A DNA stretch of 64,000 nt from Trichopria drosophilae (taxonomy: Eukaryota; Arthropoda; Insecta; Hymenoptera; Diapriidae), in assembly GCA_030407085.1 (NCBI GenBank), contig CM059584.1, positions 7,626,001 through 7,690,000 on the forward strand, in the 5' to 3' direction. The notes under the pieces were generated by a model. It was not told the DNA's origin, ran no database searches, and saw nothing but the letters and a program-made list of their open reading frames with translations. Shown one piece after another: positions 1 through 11,069 of the stretch; position 1 is the first letter of the stretch; every line of letters begins with the position of its first letter. The position numbers and the translations under genes were made by a program.

Positions 1-212
1 AAGGATATCATGAAAAACTCGATTAATTCGTTAATTAAGGATTAATTTCGGAAATGAATCACATACACTTACAAAAGAATTCACTTAATAAAATTGTCAC
101 AGATATATTCTTCCGTAAATGAATGATATACTTAATTAATCTTTGTTTCATTATGTGTTTCAAATTTTGGCCTTATTTACTATAGGTTAAAGTGACGATT
201 AATTTCAACTTA

Positions 213-475
213 CAGTAGAGTCCCGGTATAATTGCGTCTCGTTATATTTACATCTCAGCATATTTGTCTGGTTCCGTCTCGTTACATTTACTTAACGCCG
301 CTCTCTTTTGCCCCCACCTTACGGGCCGGGGCCTCAGGAAGGGCCTGTTGTGACGTCACGAACATAACGCGACTGAGGGGAGTGGGAGAAACGACGCTCC
401 CCTTCTTTAGTAAATATAACGACATGGAAGGGGAAGGCGAGGAACCGAGTGGATAAATATACGTTGACTGTACTG
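213..475 (+). mobile_element. Pogo/Tc1-mariner-type MITE, copy 1 of 3
   Basis: A 263-bp element begins CAGTAGAGTCCCGGTATA and ends with a diverged complement, GACTGTACTG. It is flanked by TA on both sides (211-212, 476-477). The interior is much richer in GC than the flanks and contains CCCCCACC and GGGGAGTGGGAG blocks. Two other copies lie at 31134-31396 (same orientation) and 40275-40535 (opposite). There is no transposase, so it is non-autonomous. The TA duplication and CAGT...ACTG ends fit the pogo/Tc1-mariner group. The short open frame across it is incidental. Confidence 0.85.
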
Positions 476-477
476 TA

Positions 478-1425
478 TATGTTATTTATATTTCGTTAGG
501 ATGCTACCATTCACATGTACACTTCCATAGTATATTCGGTTATATTTCTACGGTTGCGTATGGTAAATTTTATAGTCATTGAACTGCCTGTGTAGTGTCA
601 TTTATTAATAATAAAAAAATGTCTCATTATCAGGTATTCTTGAATATTAAATTGGACGTCGAAGTGTCAATAGTGTTTTTATTATCCTTTGGCACGAGAA
701 GACCGATATATTAATTTTACCTTTTTTTTATTGTTTAATATGATGCAATTACATTCGGGATGTCATTTCCTTAATCCAGTGAACCTCTTTAACAGTATTT
801 ATTTCCTAATTATTCCAAAAAATTTTTATTTATTGCTTCAATTTATAAAAAATAAGTATAGTAGCAATTATAATCTAGACACTAAGTATCGAGTCTGTAG
901 GTGCGTAATAATTTCGAGTTCGTTGCACTTCTCTTGTCGTAACGCAAGACCGGCAGTCCGGATGACCGAAGCATCATGGTAGGTGGTGTCTGGTCGAAGA
1001 CACATTCTACCTACCCCTCAAAGGCTTCTTATACTCAGACTTCGATACACCGGTTGGTATCATATTCCCCTTCTAATTCAATATGTATTTATATATATAT
1101 ATATTACGTGTCAACAAGTTTCAATGAATTAAATTCAAAACCATTTGCCACATTGACTACTCTTGAAGACCTAGCAACAATAAAATATGAATTAACTTGA
1201 AAAATATATAGAAAAATTTATTTTACCTATTAGTCAAGTTAAATCGATTAACTTTAACACCCTAATTATTTCCACCGTTTTAATTTACTACATTTGTCAC
1301 CTAAGGATTTTTGGTATCGCATTATTACTATTCTAAAATCCGATTTGAAAAATCCTAACTAGAGTATGAAATTTAGTGAACAAAAAAATTCCAAATCGAA
1401 AAGAATTTTAATTTTTTAATATTTT
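478..1425. other. AT-rich sequence, no gene seen
   Basis: No coding signal or repeat was recognised. There is a short (TA)n run near 1088-1105. A slightly GC-richer patch at 900-1010 matches nothing I know. Positions 1-212 upstream of the MITE are likewise plain AT-rich sequence. Confidence 0.6.
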
Positions 1426-1429
1426 CGTT

Positions 1430-1682
1430 CGCCATATTGTATCCGCCATTTTAGATTTTTGAAATCCAACTTCTGATTCATAATCAGCTATCCCGATAAC
1501 CCCGGAGTAATACGTTTCCAGTAAATCTGAATGATTTGTAATTTCTTTGGTTCGCCATATTGGATCCGCGATTATGAATTTTTAAAATCTTGCCATATTC
1601 TCTCCGCCATATCTTATCCGACATTTTGAATGTTGAAATTTGTACATCAAATTCATACTCGACCCCAAATGACATATGAGAC
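1430..1682 (-). repeat. Dispersed 'GGATCC/ATGGCGG' repeat, decayed tandem
   Basis: The words CGCCATATTG, GGATCCGC and TCCGCCATTTT recur in two or three decayed units, with a CTGATTCATAATCAGC segment between. Related copies read in either direction at 3385-3545, 19860-20380, 23265-23480, 35490-35735, 45440-45770 and 55430-55620. The core in the forward sense is TCGCTGATTACGAATCCG followed by AAAATGGCGGATCCAATATG. No terminal repeats or target duplications were found, so the class is unknown. Confidence 0.65.
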
Positions 1683-2803
1683 ATCAGCTAATAATAATTA
1701 TTATTTATTATTATCTCATTTGTAACATTTCGTTTTTGTTGTATTGTAATAGATATTGTACGGTATATCTTGATACTATCTTATTGATTTATATTATTGT
1801 TTATTTATTTGTGAATTTATTTTCATTTAACATTTTCATTTAGAGCAAGGAAAAAATAAAGGTAGATACCCTGAGACATAAGATATTATTTAGTGTGGAT
1901 ATACAAAATGGCTAGCACTCTTATATTTCGAAAAGGTAATTTCTCAAACGAGCATGGAAAGCAGCAACGGGAACAGTGCGTCAGCCACAACTGCACCTAG
2001 CGGCAGATGCAGTAACTATATTCCATGGGCACTTTCTAATCTACTTTAATACATTTACCCGCATTTACTATTTGAAAATAGTCCGGGTATATTAATTTCT
2101 GATAGGAACACTGTATATAATGGTTCTAACCCCAAATGACCACCCCAGAATGGTAAAATTTCTAATTACAATAGTAAAAATTTTAGAAGTCTGAAAATAT
2201 TTTTATTGGCGTTTTTCTGCAGGTCTTAACACAATTTCTTCTGTTCATACGATTGCACTATACGAATGATTAATGTGTACAATTGATTGTTCATTTGACA
2301 TAAACATTTATATTTTACAAACTCGGAAAAGAATTACGTGACGTAATTATTAAAGGACGCACGACAGAAAATCGATCTGAAGAAACGTTAAATAACTTGA
2401 ATATTTGTCGAGATTCACGGGCATACTTCGTCTTGAAGGAAGTACGAGGTGTATAAAATTACGCGTAGGTGAACGAAGTGGGTGTTAAGATCGCATATTA
2501 AATCAACGTCACGTTTTATCTTTGTCAATAACCGCTGCGCAAAAGTACAATTCGTTCAGTTGGCGATGCATTGAAACGAAACATGCAAATAGCAAAGGGC
2601 TTGGTTTTTATATCTAATAAAATGAAATTCGATGTATGGCCATCTCTCTAAATGTCTTGTGGCAATTATTCAATTTCTATAAAGTGAAATTTCTAAAAAA
2701 AATGGTGAAAAAATGAATTGTCACTGTTTAAAAGTGGATTTTCACTCCATGCAGAGTAAGTTTTCATTCTTCCACTAAAGGGACTATTTTCAGTTTATAA
2801 AGA
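1683..2803. other. AT-rich sequence, no gene seen
   Basis: Mostly unique. Near 1995-2015 a CACCTAGCGGCAGATG word resembles a diverged CTCF-type motif. At 2686-2776 several GTGAAA, AAAGTGGA and TTTCACT words resemble the interior of the hairpin MITE at 43915-44115 and may be a relic of it. Confidence 0.5.
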
Positions 2804-2807
2804 TTAA

Positions 2808-2975
2808 CCTATCAATACCCAAAGGACACTTATTTTTTGCTTCAATTTCAATCAAGTATTTCGTATCAAAATTGAAGTTGAAAAAAAGGTCCCTTTTCAA
2901 GATTCCGTGGTCCAAATTGAGTTTCGGTCATCAGGAATTACAATATGGCTTCAAATTTGAAAAAGGTTACCCAAG
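2808..2975 (+). mobile_element. Half copy of the TTAA fold-back family
   Basis: Immediately after TTAA (2804-2807) the sequence follows the left arm of the palindrome at 58220-59516. Shared words, in the same order, are TCAATCAAGTATTTCGTA, AAATTGAAGTTGAAAA, CTTTTCAAGATTCCG, AAATTGAGTTTC and CATCAG. The right arm is missing, so this is a one-armed relic. Confidence 0.75.
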
Positions 2976-3213
2976 ATAGCCAGGTGAGTCTCACGATGTC
3001 CTCATGTTTGAAATCTCACTTATGAGTGTTTATGTGAATGCATATGAGGGTTCAGGAATGAGTAAAATATGCGGGATGGACTACGCATGCGCAAAAAATC
3101 TCCGTTTCTACGCATGTATGAGACTTTTATGATACTTGTAATTCTTGGCGCATAGTTTTGGTGGGCAACTAATCAGCGTTGGGTAGAATGCCTGTACGCT
3201 AAGAAGTCAGTCG

Positions 3214-3229
3214 TTTGCGCATGCGCAAA
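3214..3229. promoter_or_regulatory. Perfect 16-bp palindrome matching the NRF1 motif
   Basis: TTTGCGCATGCGCAAA is a perfect palindrome and contains the NRF1 consensus YGCGCAYGCGCR. A second partial match, TACGCATGCGCA, lies near 3085-3097. No exon or core promoter is visible next to either, so binding is unproven. Confidence 0.45.
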
Positions 3230-3384
3230 TTGTTTAATAAGGCAAGACTCATATGTAAGTGACGATAATTTGATTGGAGGACACAATTAGCACTCACATG
3301 AAGCGCAAATGTGCGATTTAATCTCATTTGTGAATTCCATTACGCACCTTATGTGAACTCACGTTGCTATACGATTGTAAATTC

Positions 3385-3545
3385 AAAATGGCGGCTTGAC
3401 CCCGGCGGGCACAGCGAAAATTTATTTGAAAAATGCCTAGACGCTTTAATTAAAAACCTATTATATTTTGAATTTTCCCATTTTCATGACAGATTCGGAT
3501 TCAGCGACCCAAAATATCTTGGTATACGAAGTTTCATGGAAATTC
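3385..3545. repeat. Copy of the GGATCC/ATGGCGG repeat family
   Basis: AAATTCAAAATGGCGGCTT is followed about 100 bp later by GATTCGGATTCAGCGACCC, the reverse of the family's TCGCTGATTACGAATC word. Diverged; no clear ends. Confidence 0.5.
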
Positions 3546-3573
3546 ATTAAGAATTGTAAAAGTTATTGCAAAA

Positions 3574-3639
3574 TGTACACATATGATCCATTACCACGTT
3601 TGTCAATAATTTTTTTTGTACATATATGATCCATTACCA
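3574..3639 (+). repeat. Two-copy short direct repeat, 43-bp period
   Basis: The word TGTACAYATATGATCCATTA occurs at 3574 and again at 3617 with one difference, separated by a T-rich spacer. Confidence 0.8.
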
Positions 3640-3788
3640 TTGAAGTGGTTAAGCTGCAATTAATTACTCAATCAATTAATCAAACATTCTCAATTTCTTG
3701 TTAATAAAAGTGTTCTTGTGTTTTTATTCGCATCGTCACCATATTGGCGCTACAACTAAATGTTGCGCGACTTTATTTAGGGATTAGA

Positions 3789-3802
3789 GCGCCACCTAGT
3801 GG
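3789..3802 (-). promoter_or_regulatory. Perfect CTCF-type motif
   Basis: The reverse strand reads CCACTAGGTGGCGC, which agrees at all 14 positions with the CTCF consensus CCASYAGRKGGCRS. CTCF binds such sites as an insulator and architectural factor in vertebrates and many arthropods. Chance occurrence of one site in 64 kb is possible. Confidence 0.45.
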
Positions 3803-4422
3803 TCCTATAGAAGAAACACACACTTAGAGTATCGTTATGCATTTTTGGTTAAATTTCCATACAAGTTTAGTTAATCCGAAAATTAGATTAATGTAGTCAT
3901 ATTTTATAGTTGTAATAATGCAACAAAAATTGTAAATATTTGGTTTTTGTAAATTCATAATTGTCCCATTTTTAGATATTTGATTCTAAAGAAAGAAATC
4001 GTGTTTTATAACTTCTAAATAATATTTCAGTATCATCTCTATATCACACAATTATTTAAAGTGAAATATAAATATGAATGAAATGAATTTATTGCCCGGT
4101 AGTATTTAATAAATTAACAATTTCACTTTATCGGTTTACCCGACCAAAGTCTCTGGAAGTGCCAGAGAACTTCCATGTTTTATATCAAACGAAATTTAAC
4201 TGTCAATCTAGTTTGATCTAAGCTAAAGTTATATTTACAAAGATCAATTGAGATCCCTTACCAAATATTATTCGGCTTGAATGAATCGCATAAATTGAAG
4301 ATTGAGGACAAAACCAAGATCAAATAAGATCTAGAACTGTCAAGATCTCATTTTAGATCTGACCAGGTCTTAATTTCGTTTAGTTGGATCTTTTTTCATC
4401 GCTAAGCTATAACAATAAATTA
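3803..4422. other. AT-rich sequence with a GATCT-rich patch
   Basis: No gene. Between about 4195 and 4395 the word GATCT or AGATC occurs about ten times, including AAGATCTAG and AAGATCTCA, and ACTGTCAA occurs twice. This may be a decayed MITE, but no ends were identified. Confidence 0.45.
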
Positions 4423-4846
4423 CACAGGACCACAAACAAAATTTGTTTCGTGATCGCTTGAATCAGAAACAGTGGATCTTATAGATTTTTGGCGCTGAAA
4501 AAGAATCAGTTATTGGATTTGGCCCATCACGTCAGGATTTTAAGATATCTGGTCCGAAAAATATTCAAAAACATACTTTTGGCAATTTAAGGTTAGGATA
4601 TGTGAAAAATCTGAAACGATGAGTTAACTTGGACAAAGAATTTATTTTCAGGGACAAAAAATCTATAATATCTGTTCCGAAAAATAGCCAAAATTATCTT
4701 TTTTTGGCAATTTGATGTTAGGATATGTGAAATATCTGACGTCACGGGTCAAATTGGACAATTTATTTTTAGCGACCAAAAATCTATAAGATCCAGTATC
4801 TCTGATTCAAGTTAGCTCCTTTAACAAATTTTTTTGCGGCCCTGTG
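4423..4846 (+). mobile_element. MITE with about 70-bp inverted ends, copy 1
   Basis: The left end CACAGGACCACAA pairs with the right end TTGCGGCCCTGTG. The match continues through TTGAATCAGA and GGATCTTATAGATTTTTGG for about 70 bp. TA lies on both sides (4421-4422, 4847-4848). Inside are two partial repeats of GGCAATTTRAKGTTAGGATA plus ATGTGAAA. It is 424 bp with no coding capacity. Confidence 0.85.
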
Positions 4847-4906
4847 TAATTCATCACTTATGGTACTTCTCAAAAAAATAACATAAAACCGCAACTTTCT
4901 TTTTTT

Positions 4907-5094
4907 ACACAACTTGAATCAGAAGTGGAGGATCTTATAGATTTTTTTGTCCAAGTTAACTCATCGTTTCAGATTTTTCACATATCCCAACCTTAAATTG
5001 CCAAAAAGTACATTTTTGATATCTTAAAATCCTGATGATGGGCCACTATTTCTGATTCAAGTGATCTCGAAACAATTTTTTTGTGGTCCTGTGT
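4907..5094 (-). mobile_element. Deleted copy of the same MITE, inverted, 60 bp away
   Basis: Read on the minus strand it starts ACACAGGACCACAAAAAAAT and follows copy 1 (4423-4846) through GGCCCATCATCAGGATTTTA, GGCAATTTAAGGTTGGGATA, GAAACGATGAGTTAACTTGG and ATCTATAAGATCC. It lacks the central part of copy 1. The two elements together form an imperfect hairpin. Confidence 0.85.
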
Positions 5095-5099
5095 TATTA

Positions 5100-6146
5100 T
5101 TTTCATACACCTGGTCATATAAAATATTCCATCATGTGACTTATCCCAAATTAGAAATATCATGTAAAGAACCTTGGAGAATGGTTCGATATGGCAAATT
5201 TTAAATAGTCATAAACCATGAAAAGAGGACAGGAAGGTAATACGGATGTATTGGTATAGCTACCGGCCATTGACACGGACTTCCGGTCATGCGTAAATAT
5301 GGCGAACCAGTCGACGAATAATCGCGATGCGGTTATTTTGGCATTGACGGTCGGGAAATTGCGGGCAGATGTAAGCATCGATTATTAACCACGACACCAT
5401 ATTAAACTAAAAGCTTTAGTCGCAATGGAATATTTAGTGGAATGATTACAAACAAAAAATGAAGTATAATTTAACAAGTTCATGACAAATAATATTGTGC
5501 ATGACAATACGTTGCAATGTATACATTTTTCATGTCTTCAGGTCTCTTAAATCTCCTGAAATAGGTATTTTTTTTTTAAATGTAAATTATCGTTGTATTA
5601 CTTGGTTCTGTTTGTAGATTATTATTATAAATCTCAAATTATTATTTTAAATCTCAGCATGGAGTATTCAAAATGTCGAGGCGAAATAACATGATCGAGA
5701 ACTGATAAAAATCACTTATTTCCGAAAATTCTTGGTCAGTTCTCAATTAATGTCTTTGATATTTTCTCGGAAACCGTTTATAGTAATTAGAATTGCCTTT
5801 ATAGTCCCCGAATTTTGAACATTTTATTCAGTCATCTTTGATTTACGTTTTTTTATAGAAGCTTCCTACCTTACCGGCGGACCAATTTATAACCCCCTTA
5901 AGCCCAAAACGGACGATTTTTGTTGTCGCTTTTCGGCTCTCGTCAACATGAAAAAAAATTTGAGTGTATTTCCAACCTAAAAATCCCCCTTAAAATATTT
6001 CAGTTGTTTATATTATGACAATATTTTATTAAGAAAAGATTAATACTACCTACTTAATTAATAAAACTTAAGAATTAAGAACACTAAATAATACGGATGC
6101 TAAACGTGAAAAATGTTGAGTATTGCCGAAGTTGAAATTAAATTTC
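5100..6146. other. Unique sequence, no gene seen
   Basis: A GC-richer patch at about 5255-5395 (CGGACTTCCGGTCATGCG, GGTCGGGAAATTGCGGGC) is unlike its surroundings. It has no long frame or recognisable motif. The rest is AT-rich. Confidence 0.5.
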
Positions 6147-6148
6147 TA

Positions 6149-6352
6149 CACTGAACAAAAATTTCCTAATTTCAAGTAAATATTTACTAAAAATAAGGAA
6201 ATATTTTCTTAATTTAAATAAATATTTACCTGCTGGATAAAATCAAATTAATATTTAGTTGAATTAACAAACTATTTTTCTATCATAAGTAAATAGTTTG
6301 TTGCGACAATTGAAGTAAATATTTACTTGAAATTAGGAAATTTTTCTCAGTG
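6149..6352. mobile_element. Hairpin MITE with TA duplication
   Basis: The ends CACTGAACAAAAATTTCCTA and its complement TAGGAAATTTTTCTCAGTG extend inward about 40 bp, through TTTCAAGTAAATATTTACT. TA flanks both sides (6147-6148, 6353-6354). It is 204 bp, non-coding and mariner-like by its duplication. Confidence 0.85.
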
Positions 6353-6354
6353 TA

Positions 6355-7788
6355 CATGTTACAGAACTATAAATATTAAAGCGATTGTATTTGCAAAATT
6401 TTGAAAGCAATATAATGCAAACAAATGTTTGTAGGTGCAAGAAATACAATAAAGTGAAATTTTTATGTAGGTGTGGTACGCATATGTCAGCTATTTATGG
6501 GAATAAGAGAAAGGTAATATATATATTTAACACTTTTACTCATTGATGAAGATAATATCGATTAAAACGAGAGATCATTTTAGTTACAGTCAATCGATTT
6601 ATACTTTCATAATCCACCGAGCAAATCGGGAATTGCACAAGATCGTGTAGCATTGTAATTTATTATATGCCTATAAAAGATTACGTGATCGTATGCACAT
6701 ATTTTATACAACGTTAACATATTATTCTCCTTTATTACCATAAAAAACAAACATGGAATGTTCTTGCAAATATTTCCCATAAATAAATTATCACTTTTTG
6801 TAAGATCGTTCGCAAACGATTATTTTATGAACTTTTTAAATGTTTTTATATAGTTAATAACAAAAGTACTTGATTTAGAATTTAATTTAATTAATCTTCA
6901 TTTTGATGAGATTTTTAAGTCAGACATTTTTTTTATTGCTGACACGCAACAATCCAATTATGGGAATGTTATTGAAAGAAAAAGAAATAATTTCTGAACT
7001 ACAATTGAAGATGTATAAGAAATAATTCTTTTAAGTTTATCACATTATTAAATTTTACTTAACCCTTTTCTAGTTTGTTTGGTAACAAAAATACGACACG
7101 GAAAAAAATTAATAATTTAGTAAAATTGCACAAGTAACAATTGTTTATTTGAAATTATTTACTTGTATCAAATAATTATCTATATTGTATGGTGCCATTT
7201 AATCTGAAGGAAATCGGTACTATAAATTCGTAAAACGACCCCCCCCCCCCCACTCCCTATGTTTGCAACTAACCTAACCTCTAACTTCATTGGAGTAGTT
7301 TGCTAGATCTCTACCATTAAAAAAAGGGGAAAATGAATTACTAACAGTTCGTAGAAATCTACTATTATTTTTAGTAAATATAAATAAGTTTTTCAATTAC
7401 AATTATTTTAACATTTGAATAATTCAATGTTTTAAATGTTGAAAAAACGAACATGCAGATAATAGTTTTCATATTCCATGTGTAACATTTACAGAAACAG
7501 GATAAAAGCTTTCTTGTATCGCAAACTCAAACTCATTTCTTTAACGGGCGAGAATGGAGTCACAACGCCGACTAGCGGCGACACGACAACTAATTACATT
7601 GCTTACATTGTTTGTACAGTACAATTACACTAGAAAAAGTTGTAATAGCAATTGAAAAATTAAAAACTTTACTAATACAGATGTAGAGACTACCGAAGTA
7701 TTATTTTGGAATAATAATATTAAAATAATACATAAAAATAGAAATTTCCTTTTTTTTATCCACTACACCTGATGTATTTCAAGTAGTA
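6355..7788. other. AT-rich sequence with one C run
   Basis: A 13-base run of C occupies 7239-7251. A CGCCGACTAGCGGCGACACG patch at about 7566-7585 is GC-rich. No gene was recognised. Confidence 0.55.
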
Positions 7789-8272
7789 TTTTTTTTTTTT
7801 TTATTTTTTTTATTTTTTGATATTGCCCCCGCGTTAATGACGATTTGTCTATTTGCGGGTCGGCTCTCGGGTGGCGAGGTACAGGACAGAGACAGACAGT
7901 ACAATGACAGAACTAGGCATATACAACACAACACCCACCCAGAGCCAGTCCCCCCTACCCCAATATCGGTACCACCAGCAGATTCGGCGGTCTGTGCCTT
8001 AGCGAGTACGACGCGGGGCTTATCCCCTCTTTATCCGAGATGAGACCCACGACGTACCAACCGCGGATAAGACGCTGATGGTACCGATAACTGCCGACGG
8101 GGGTCGGCAGCGGTCCCAAATTCGTACCTTCGCCCAACAAAGTTCCCCGGTTATTCCACACTGGACATAAGCAGAGAAAATTGCAGGACGGGGATTCGAA
8201 CTCGGGCCCTTCGCGACGTTCAGTTCGGGCGGACTAAGATTGACGCCTTAGCACGCACGACCATCACGCCGT
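7789..8272 (-). mobile_element. tRNA-derived SINE
   Basis: Read on the minus strand, the element opens with a tRNA Ser/Leu-like head: GGCGTGATGGTCGTGCGTGC then TAAGGCGTC (8241-8270) as box A, and GAGTTCGAATCC (8192-8203) as a nearly perfect Pol III box B. A GC-rich body of about 370 bp follows. It ends in GCGGGGGCAATATC and an A-rich tail (7789-7819, seen as T on the plus strand). This order of head, body and poly-A is that of a SINE. I could not define target duplications. Frames in the body are incidental. Confidence 0.85.
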
Positions 8273-8284
8273 CGATAATTTAAT

Positions 8285-11065
8285 AATGAATTATAATGTA
8301 CAAATGTATTATATAAGAAACAGTTGTAGACAAGTAAATACGTCGAATAAAATTCCAAGCATTTGATTACTCTATTGTACAGACAATTATCTACTAACCT
8401 TTCGTCAGATGAAAGTGAGTCATCGCAGTGAAATGACAGAAGTGGGTGAGAGTAGAAAATACTTACATTCCGGATAACGAAATAAATCAATTGCTATTTA
8501 AGAATTATCGAATACATTGTTGTATTAAAAATTTAGAACCGCCATAGAAAAAGACATTAAAACACGTCACGCAATTCGGAAATGATGATTTTGAAGTATA
8601 ATGGTTAATTACTATTTTTTTGCAACTGAATACAGAGTGGTAATTTAAATAATTTGCAATCGCATTCTATTGCGTAACATTGCATACATTTTCTTGATAA
8701 TATTAATTAAACATGTAACGGAATTTGATTTTAAAACATAAATCAATTATTAAACAAAACAACACAATGTATTCAAATATTTGTCATCATCGTATCTAAA
8801 TATTGACCTAAAGATACTTCCTGGTGTATGCGAAAATATACGACTGCAGCGCATCTATTGGATAGTTCAAGAAGTTCCCTTTCAGTGGTTCAGTCCAGTT
8901 TTATCGGCCATGTTGGGTACCTAATGCACAAAAATTTGTTATAAACGGCATTTTATGTTTAAAGTCAGTTCCTTATATCTTATCTGTAATAAAGAATGCA
9001 TTCAAATCAATGAAAAGTTATGGAAAATAAACCGTTAAACAAATTTTCAGTTGCTGAATAGAGTAGAAGATAATCACATACAAATATTGCAATAATTTTT
9101 ACAGCACTCTTATATATCAAGCGCTGATAATTTTCGGTGCTTTCGAAAAAGACGACATCTATCGAAGAAACAGTGTAATAAAGCGCGGGAATATTCAAAT
9201 AACAAATAATTGAATATATGCACGAGAATTAGACACCTTATAATTTAGAATTAGAATAGTTTTAAAAGATGTTAATTAAATATTTTGCAGAATCGTTTCA
9301 AGCTTTTTAACATTATTCCTGGAATTTCAATTCTTTTTTTTAACTATTACAAACTATCAATTTTTAGAAAATTTCGAGGCAATTTTATAATTTAAAATAT
9401 GTGGGTAAATTCACTGCAGCATTTTTGTTTCCTGAATATATGCTAGCATTTTCACGAGCAATTGATTCTAATGGTAACAAAGAATACTGCCATTTTACAC
9501 TTTCTCGCGAAAAAATTCCCTAAATCGTGTCGTTAAACCGTAATTCTGTACGGATTTGACGGTCCATTTCTCGCATGCTTGGCTTTCACCGCTCTCGCCA
9601 ATAATTGGAATTTGCCATTGCGAGTCTGAAATGTAAACCTTTACAAAGACTCGAAGACAAATTTTTTTCAGCATGATATTTACAAACAAAGACCAAAGGC
9701 CGGAAAACAATTTATTTAACCCGATTTTTAGAAATTCTTTACTGATAATTTATCATTAACCATTCGGCTTGATTATTTTGGACTTCCAGATGAGGTCAAA
9801 ATTAACGATGCGTCATTGTAACGGTTTCCGTCCCACTCTCTTGGTCGGGGGTCCAAATTTGGGAGTAGCCCAGCGCGCGTAAGGCATTGGACATGTTCTC
9901 GAAAAGTGTCGTCAGAGCCCAAGACTTGATATATTAAATAATATATTTATTTCTGATTTTAATAGTGCTTAAATATGAATTTTGAGATACATATTACTAC
10001 ATTATTTATTATTATTATTTCGACTTTATTGACATCAAAGAGAGGTACAATACATTCCCTTCATTACAAATGGCGAGCCACAGCGACAATGCTGTTTTTC
10101 AGACTTACCAAGGTGACAGCAATACATATGAGAAATATTTTAAACGACGAAAAATACAGGGTAATAAATAAATTTTATTTTCGAAACCAAACCGGTTTGG
10201 TTACACAGTTTGGTTTTGGCCAACCAAATAATTGGTTATTTCGTGTTATTAGTGTTTCGGATATAAATACTACAATTTTATTGTCACAACCATATAATTC
10301 AGTTATAATGTTTATTCACAATACACTATATACTTCCACATGAATTAAAAGTAATTTAAATGTCCATTCAGTATCGGAATGAAAGGAAAACTGATAAAAA
10401 TCAGGTACACAAATTCGCGTATATGGAGACTATCAATACTTTCGATCATTTTCGGCCATTTTGGTTTAAATTCAGTAACCAATATCATTAGGTGTCTTAA
10501 CCAAACCATCCGATTAAGTCATCAACACAAACTCGGGCAAACTCGTTTTCAAATTCGGTTTAAATTTCGTTAATGCAACGTTAAAAATGTGTCTTTTATT
10601 TAATTAGTAACAACAATATAATATCTTATAAAGTCTACAAATATAGTTTTTAATTGTTGCATTTATTGACTTCCTCTGTTTTTTTTAAAATGTATCATGA
10701 ATTTTCAAGTTTGTTTTTGATTTTCTACACTACTGGGTATCATATTGCGGAATTAACATAAAGCGAAATCAATAAGTTCTGTATCATTTCAAAACATGTG
10801 ACTCATAATTAAAGCTGAACGTCTTATGGACTTATAAAAGAAAATTAACAATAAAACAAGATGTCACATATTTATGAATATTATTTTCCTTTCCTGTGTT
10901 TCTTGGTGACCTCATGGGCAACATTGTGATGAATATTAACATCTTTCCAGATGATCGATTAGTCAGATCGAATGCGACATACATTGACGTGTGTTTTTGA
11001 AGTCAAAAGACGTGTTTTATTTAATTGTTTCGGAAAATACAAGAAATTTACCTGGATTGAGGATT
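8285..11065. other. AT-rich, mostly unique sequence
   Basis: No gene seen in 2.8 kb. A GC-richer patch at 9828-9930 (GGTCGGGGGTCC, GCCCAGCGCGCG) and another at 9540-9610 are unexplained. Short reading frames here show no recognisable domain. Confidence 0.55.
10183..10237. repeat. Small island of AACCAAAC/GTTTGGTT words
   Basis: GAAACCAAACCGGTTTGG, CAGTTTGGTTTTGGCC and AACCAAATAATTGGTT follow one another as overlapping palindromes. The same vocabulary builds the array at 15855-18112 and a patch at 45937-46168. Confidence 0.6.
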
Positions 11066-11069
11066 TGTC

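Noticed and set aside
2204..2226. GTTTTTCTGCAG next to GTCTTA as a recursive splice site
   Set aside because: The donor half lacks the GTRAGT consensus.
7268..7284. AACCTAACCT as telomeric TTAGG repeat
   Set aside because: Only two units and no array.
9975..10343. 122-codon plus frame
   Set aside because: It crosses the AACCAAAC palindromic island and AT-rich DNA, and no motif was recognised.
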